Shown here: one piece after another, positions 58,370-64,000 of the stretch
Numbering within the stretch: position 1 is the first letter of the stretch
How the letters are laid out: every line of letters starts with the position of its first letter
NCBI GenBank assembly: GCA_051453625.1
Contig: JBOZIK010000001.1
Location: forward strand, 126,394,803-126,458,802
Reading direction: 5' to 3'
DNA length: 64,000 bases
DNA from: Welwitschia mirabilis
Taxonomy: Eukaryota; Gnetophyta; Gnetopsida; Welwitschiales
Notes under the pieces: model-generated
Database searches by the model: none
What the model was told of the DNA's origin: nothing
The model's input: only the letters and a program-made list of their open reading frames with translations
Made by a program: the position numbers and the translations under genes

Positions 58370-58749
58370 AGGGGTTGATGTTATCGTGCATCAGACACGA
58401 TACATACTGACCTGTCCATCAAAATTTGAAGTATGGGGGAGGGAATAGTATGAACTAGGAAGAGAAGGCCTTCACACAGCCTAAAAAGATATTCATAATT
58501 AATTGCATCAGCTAGGATAATTATTTCTATCAATAAAAAGGAATAGGATATCTTTACATTTTAAGAATTTCTTTTTAAAGTATTATTATAAACTGATCTT
58601 TGTAATAACCTTTATTAGCTTAATATTGAAGAGTAGTCGCTGTAAGAATTGAATTTTTCATTTCATAAATGAAGCTATCAAAAGTCTCATTTTATGCCAA
58701 GCTTGGCAATGCCATTTCCATAGAAAATGAAGACGTCCCAATAGAATAA

Positions 58750-59700
58750 TATGCCATGCTATCTTCACACTGTGATACTTTGTCTTGGAGTAGGATAGAC
58801 TCTAGATAAGATTGGGGAGTTCGCATGCGAAAAGGACGTCCTAACCAACTCCATAAACTTCATTGTTAAATTATAGTTCCAAAAAGCATGTTGGAAACTA
58901 TCTTTACATTGACAAATAAGATGAGTACGGGGTGAGATCCCTAAATGCATAAGACAATGGCCAATAGGTAGACCTTTATGTGTGAGACACCAAAGAAAGA
59001 TTTTATGTTTTAGTTGGGCTTTAGATTTCCAAAGAGTATGAAATAGTTATTTCCATTTATTTTTCATCCAATCTTGATTTCATTTACCATTCAATGACCA
59101 TTGAGTAGTATAAAAAGTATTGTCCCAAAGCCTGGCTTTTTTAAGAAAAAAGTTATGTAACATAGTGTCATCTGGCCAATTCCAATCTTCGCACGAGTCA
59201 TTATCGGAATTCTTTCAAGTATGTTTAGTCATAATTTTCTCAATATGCTTAATCATATGTAAATCGGGTTTTTGCACCTTCTAACTTACTTTAAGAGTTG
59301 ACCATCGAATGCTACAATTGCCATTGCTACAAGAAATAAATTGATCTAGATAAATCAAACCATTTTCACCAACCTGATAATTCTATACACACAATGATGA
59401 CCTAGAGGTCTATCGTTGATCATGAAAGTTGGAGACCACCAAGGGGAATGAGTTTGCAGATTACCAAGAGTAGGCCCATTGGAACACAAAGAGAGGTGAA
59501 CTTTAACTTTTTACCAACATTTCTAGATTTGTTGAAAAACATAGGAACCTATGAAAGAATATCAGTAGGTGAAAAGATTAAGTTGCTCCAATGAATTCCA
59601 TTGCATGCTAATGAGTGGTGAAGCCTGCCCCTAGCAAGGTGATGCGGAAATATCACCTTTCAAGCATGTTCTCCCTTAAAGGATCTAACAATCCATTTAG
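58750..59700 (-). pseudogene. LINE ORF2 C-terminus (zf-RVT region)
   Basis: HKIFLWCLTHKGLPIGHCL, MHLGISPRTHLICQCKDSFQ and HAFWNYNL read in order on the minus strand. They match the zf-RVT pattern K-x-x-x-F-x-W...L-P-T-x-x-x-L-x-x-R...C-x-x-C...E-x-x-x-H. The domain is a putative zinc-binding tail of plant L1 ORF2. Stops interrupt it. Confidence 0.78.
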
Positions 59701-59710
59701 TTGTGAGAAA

Positions 59711-60324
59711 NNNNNNNNNNNNNNNNNNNNNNNNNNNNNNNNNNNNNNNNNNNNNNNNNNNNNNNNNNNNNNNNNNNNNNNNNNNNNNNNNNNNNNNNNN
59801 NNNNNNNNNNNNNNNNNNNNNNNNNNNNNNNNNNNNNNNNNNNNNNNNNNNNNNNNNNNNNNNNNNNNNNNNNNNNNNNNNNNNNNNNNNNNNNNNNNNN
59901 NNNNNNNNNNNNNNNNNNNNNNNNNNNNNNNNNNNNNNNNNNNNNNNNNNNNNNNNNNNNNNNNNNNNNNNNNNNNNNNNNNNNNNNNNNNNNNNNNNNN
60001 NNNNNNNNNNNNNNNNNNNNNNNNNNNNNNNNNNNNNNNNNNNNNNNNNNNNNNNNNNNNNNNNNNNNNNNNNNNNNNNNNNNNNNNNNNNNNNNNNNNN
60101 NNNNNNNNNNNNNNNNNNNNNNNNNNNNNNNNNNNNNNNNNNNNNNNNNNNNNNNNNNNNNNNNNNNNNNNNNNNNNNNNNNNNNNNNNNNNNNNNNNNN
60201 NNNNNNNNNNNNNNNNNNNNNNNNNNNNNNNNNNNNNNNNNNNNNNNNNNNNNNNNNNNNNNNNNNNNNNNNNNNNNNNNNNNNNNNNNNNNNNNNNNNN
60301 NNNNNNNNNNNNNNNNNNNNNNNN
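59711..60324. other. Assembly gap (N) inside the minus-strand LINE
   Basis: The gap separates the RT thumb region from the zf-RVT region. Open frames across it are artefacts of N translation. Confidence 0.98.
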
Positions 60325-61945
60325 CTTGGCTTGTGAATAAACATTCCAAGCTATCCTGTTAAGAACTTTAGGAGTATTGGAGTTATCCCATAAGTAATAC
60401 TGAAGGATTTTCAGCTCATATGCGGATTTAGAAGGAGCCATAAATGAGTCATAGTATATTGGAATGGCACTAAGAATATGAGAACAAATAATAAGTTATC
60501 TAGCTAAAGATAAAGGCTTAGTTGTCCATTGTAGAATCTTTGATTGGATTTTATTCACAACTCTATGTCACATAGATGAATAAGTGTCTACTAAAGCAAG
60601 AGAGATCCCAAGCAGTTTAAACTAGTCGACAGGAGAAAGCCATTTAATATTATAACTAAATGTCCAATAAGGATGAACATCAAAGCTGGAATGCATAGCT
60701 TGGGTTTTTCCAAATTGATAAGCAAGCTGGAGGCACTAAAATGTATATTACTAATGTCCAAAGTTGCTTTAAAGTCAATTTCATTATTCTAAATTAAGAG
60801 AAATGTTATCATCTACAAATTAGTTGTGAAGAACCATATCTCCATTAGGGAGAGAAATATATTGAGGATGTCTGACCAGCTGTTTAGCTTTGAGAAGAGC
60901 TCCTAAAGTGTCTGCAACAATAACGAAAATAGATCTCTCAAGATGAATGAAATGGGAAAACATTCTATTAATACAAATAATAGAAGATGCATCGTTCAAT
61001 AACATTTTCGCATGCTTTTCAAAGGGCTTCCCCAATTTGTGGTGCATAATCAACTACAATAAGAAATACCAATTGAGACAACCATAGGCTTTGAAAAAGC
61101 TCAGTTTAAGTAAGATAGCATTTTGAGAAGTACTAGATGCCCAATCCATAGACTCCACTATTGTGATTATGTTATCCAAAATAAATTTGTTTGACATACA
61201 TCCTGTTTACTCTTTGTTGATAAGAGTAGGAAGAAATTGTTTCAATTTATTGGTAAGAGCTTTGGCAATAATCTTATATATAACATTTAAAAGCGTGATT
61301 TGTCTCTAATTGTTGATGTTACAAAGGTCTCCTAATTTGGAACTAAGTTTAACCACTCCAATATTCAGATTAGTCCCTAAAGAATCTTTATTAAGAGCTT
61401 TAATATAAATATTTTAAGCATCATTATCAAATAGAATTTTAAAATTGCATATAACATTTCTGAGGTAGACCGTCAATACCTAGAGCTTTACCATTTTTAA
61501 ATTGTTGTAATGCATGAAGAATTTTTGTTTGAGATAAGCAACTTTCTGAATCAAAGATATCTTGGTTAAATGGAGTAAGAGCTTTAAGGCATTTGCTAAT
61601 GACTTCTTCATTCACTCCAATGGTTGAAAAAAGGTTGGAAAAATTATTATAAAAGGCTTTAAGAAAATTATGAATGTTTCTTCCATTAATGATAGTCTCA
61701 ATGCAAGGATAAGTTTTACTACCTTTTAAGAAGTAAAAAATTTCAGGAGTAGCTTGATCCCTCACCCTTAACCATGAAAGACGAGCATGAAGATGTGCAC
61801 CTTTACCCTTATAATGCTTCATTTTTGTAAGTTTATCTTTTAAAAGTTGGATATTATTAAAGAATAATTGATTTTCGTTCCCTTCATTTATCTTATTTTG
61901 GTAAAAATTGATGTTTGAAATAAGATTTTGTTGATGAATAAACAT
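60325..61945 (-). pseudogene. LINE ORF2 reverse transcriptase, minus strand
   Basis: The best open piece is 61439-61945 (168 codons): KGKGAHLHARLSWLRVRDQA, FYFLKGSKTYP, then FKNGKALGIDGLPQKCY (usually GKSPGxDGxxxxFY). RQITLLNVIYKIIAKALTNK and ILDNIITIVESMDWASS follow. The catalytic box is decayed to QFVDDNISL near 60820 (usually FADD). MAPSKSAYELKILQYYLWDN (60380-60441) is the later SxPxYxxS...LxxFLW segment. Confidence 0.84.
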
Positions 61946-62433
61946 GTTGGTTGTTACTTGCTTGCTGTAATGTTTAGCAAGGCTTTGAATATGACTAATA
62001 CTATCATTTCATCAACTGATCCCATCATGATTCCCATTAGGTTAAGATTTTAGATTTGAATAAAGAGGTCATATAAAGAATTGATATGAAGATAATTCAT
62101 GTTAAATATGAATAAATCTCTATGAATGTAATCTATTTCTGTAAACTGAAGAGATCAAAATATAGGAAAGTGATTAGAAAGCACTTCATTATAGTCTGTA
62201 ACAACCAGGGGCTTTTTATTATGAATGCCTTTCGCACTTCTATTCATGGTAAGATAAGCATGATCTAATTTGGATGTAATGAAATTTGCCCCTTTTCTCT
62301 CATTATTTTAAGTAAACCATCCATTAGTTGTATAACCTTTAAATCCACTATTAGCATCTTGAGTATGAGACCTTTTTTTGAATTACAACTAATAACCAAG
62401 TTTTATCTTCTCTAAGCCACCATCTCTATTACC

Positions 62434-62890
62434 TCATTTATCCAACTTATTTTCTGTCATATTAAATTTACCTACAACTAGCCAAGTGGCGTTTGGAAGA
62501 GAATCATAAAGCCAATCCCATAAATCATAGCAATCTTTACAAAGGTAAGGAGCATAGATGCATAAAATACTAATAATGACATTATGCAACTTTAAATGAA
62601 CCCAAACACATTTCCCTAAATCATGTTTACCAAAGTCAATAATAGAAGTTTTTAGAAGCCAATTAAGAAGGATAATAGCTCCTCCTTTACCTGCTTGGTA
62701 AGTAAAATTGAACAAAATACTACTGGGCAGAATAGTATTATAGCTTATTTGAAATTTATAAGCATGAACCTTAGCCTCTTATAAAATAATCACATCAAAT
62801 CTTCACTTTGAAATATAGTATTAGACTATGTATTTTCATTGGGGTCTAAAAGTCCCTGGACATTTCATGAAATGAATTTCATGAAGAAAC
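62434..62890 (-). pseudogene. LINE ORF2 endonuclease, minus strand
   Basis: MKFISWNVQGLLDPNEN near 62880 is the start of the EEP endonuclease (usually MKIxSWNVRGL). GGAIILLNWLLKTS, GKCVWVHLKLHNVIISILCI then YAP, and NATWLVVGKFNMTEN follow (usually GDFN; D changed to K). Stops lie between blocks. A short ORF1-like tail may precede it up to about 63080. Confidence 0.8.
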
Positions 62891-63059
62891 TATTAAGTGG
62901 AAGGAACTTCCATCCTCAGTCCATTTAAATGAATTCTGGTACTCAAATCTATTCACAATAAGTGTACTCTGTTGTCTAGACTAGATAAATGCTCCATTGT
63001 TTAACTAAATTTGTCTATTATTATTAGATTTCATTTGGCTGTTTAATGCTATCATTCTT

Positions 63060-63252
63060 TTTTTGAATGGTGATTAGAATCATCTCCTAATTTCTCCATT
63101 CTGTTACCTATCCTCTTTGTTTTGTATTATAAGGGTATTTAAACCCTTCATTAGCAATAAAATATTATAAGCTTAATTGCTAACTCATTTCCTATATTTG
63201 ATAGGCATGTCTTCACTTCAAAAGCCTGAGATCCTTCATTTGGTATGAGAGA
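63060..63252 (+). repeat. Possible LTR end with primer-site-like motif
   Basis: A promoter-like ATTATAAGGGTATTTAAACC is followed 100 bp later by CTTCATT and TGGTATGAGAGA (63241-63252), which resembles the tRNA-Met primer site TGGTATCAGAGC with two changes. This could be the 5' end of a + strand LTR element running past the window. Weak evidence. Confidence 0.35.
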
Positions 63253-64000
63253 AAAACCTAAGCAGTTACAATTGTAAAGGCGAAGTTAGAGGAGAGCTCT
63301 TTTCTTTGCATCATACTTACGCTTCTCGTCGCTCTCATAGGAATTGTAACCCTAGTGATTTGGCTATTCTATTGCTTATAATTCATACTTTTAAATGCTT
63401 TGATAGGATTGAAATTCAATATTTTAAAATAGTGTGTGATCTCCACACCAATCCATTTTTAGAAATTGAGATTTAGAATCAAAATTAGAAGGAAAATAAG
63501 CTACATTTTAAATGCTTTCATGGATCACAAGGGCATTGATTAGAGGGTTGATGATTTAAAGTTTTTTGTCGCATCAGTTAGCATTAGCATAATTACTCTC
63601 TCGCCTCAAGCTCTCAGTATGCCTCTGAAACATAACTCTGTGTAAGATCAAAAGATTCTAAAAGGAGGAATGAAAACCGTAATTGCTAGTTCTCCATGCT
63701 TTAAAAAAAAAGGGGCATTGTAAAACAAATCATCTGAGCCTGCTACCACACATGGATCCCTCATCACTTTGCCCTTTTCATAATTTCATTTGAGGCCTTA
63801 CTCAATCAAGATCCATGCTTCCATACAAAACTAGACACAGCCAAAGGCATGAAGCATTTGTAATCCTGTGCATTAACACTTTCAAAGCCTCTTCTGATCT
63901 GACAAAGTCCCTTTAGAGTCTAATATTTGAACTCGAGTCGTGGTGTGGATTTTAGGGTTCATAGTCTATGCTATCAAAACCTTTTCTTCTTCATCCTCTG
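63253..64000. other. No gene recognised
   Basis: The reading frames are short, and no domain is visible on either strand. Confidence 0.5.

Larger units (their letters stand above)
58650..63080 (-). mobile_element. L1-type LINE, minus strand, same family as the LINE at 6.3-12.5 kb
   Basis: On the minus strand, from high to low coordinate, come endonuclease, RT and a zf-RVT-like region, all with stops. HYKGKGAHLHARLSWLRVRD closely parallels HYKAKGAHLRARLFWLKMED of the other copy. Both ends are approximate: no target-site duplication was found, and the 3' end lies a few hundred bp upstream of the J-domain gene's start. Confidence 0.82.

Noticed and set aside
1-64000. CRISPR arrays, operons, phage or plasmid features
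   Set aside because: The window is a plant-type nuclear sequence with spliced genes. No regular spacer-repeat structure or prokaryotic gene layout was found.

Overview
The window looks like nuclear DNA of a seed plant, most likely a gymnosperm. It is AT-rich and packed with old, stop-ridden LTR retrotransposons and LINEs nested in one another. It holds two recognisable host genes, and one of them carries an intron of about 17.6 kb. The species cannot be named from the sequence. Assembly gaps (runs of N) lie at 1866-2639, 3629-4435, 5455-6112, 7524-8322, 11096-11346, 13384-13393, 13769-13791, 26500-26503, 43199-43208 and 59711-60324.

Region 1 (1-16829) is a large Ty1/copia element on the + strand, of SIRE/Maximus type. 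It has long LTRs (the 5' one cut by the window edge), a tRNA-Met-type primer site, gag with a zinc knuckle and coiled coil, protease, integrase, RT, RNase H, an extra ORF after pol, and a 3' LTR. Its RT is split by a LINE (6253-12516) bounded by a perfect 15-bp target-site duplication. The copia itself abuts, on its right, the gag-pol of a non-chromovirus Ty3/gypsy element (16830 to about 21989, then an LTR). The nesting order is therefore LINE in copia in gypsy.

Region 2 (22-30.5 kb) is older TE debris: LTR sequence with repeated GTCGTCCCC-like motifs, a copia LTR end with primer site, a minus-strand gypsy gag-PR-RT fragment, and a minus-strand copia RT remnant. Region 3 (30.5-34.9 kb) is a non-TE island holding a BYPASS1/DUF793-like gene on the minus strand with a probable intron in its 5' UTR.

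Region 4 (38457-58244, minus strand) is an eight-exon J-domain gene. I reconstructed it exon by exon as a 288-residue DnaJ 6/DNAJC9-type protein. Six exons cluster in 56.4-58.2 kb. The last two lie 17.6 kb away at 38.5-38.9 kb. The giant intron contains a complete but decayed minus-strand copia element (40660-45681), a tRNA-derived SINE, and other repeat remnants. Two E2F-like boxes sit about 105-125 bp upstream of the start codon, which fits an S-phase histone co-chaperone.

Region 5 (about 58.65-63.08 kb) is a minus-strand LINE of the same family as the one in Region 1, followed by an LTR-like end with a primer-site-like motif. No CRISPR array, prokaryotic operon or tRNA gene was found. No convincing undescribed system was found. 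The most informative signals are the giant-intron gene and its E2F-like promoter, the third copia ORF, the nested insertions with an unusual LINE 3' end, and an assembly gap that looks spurious.
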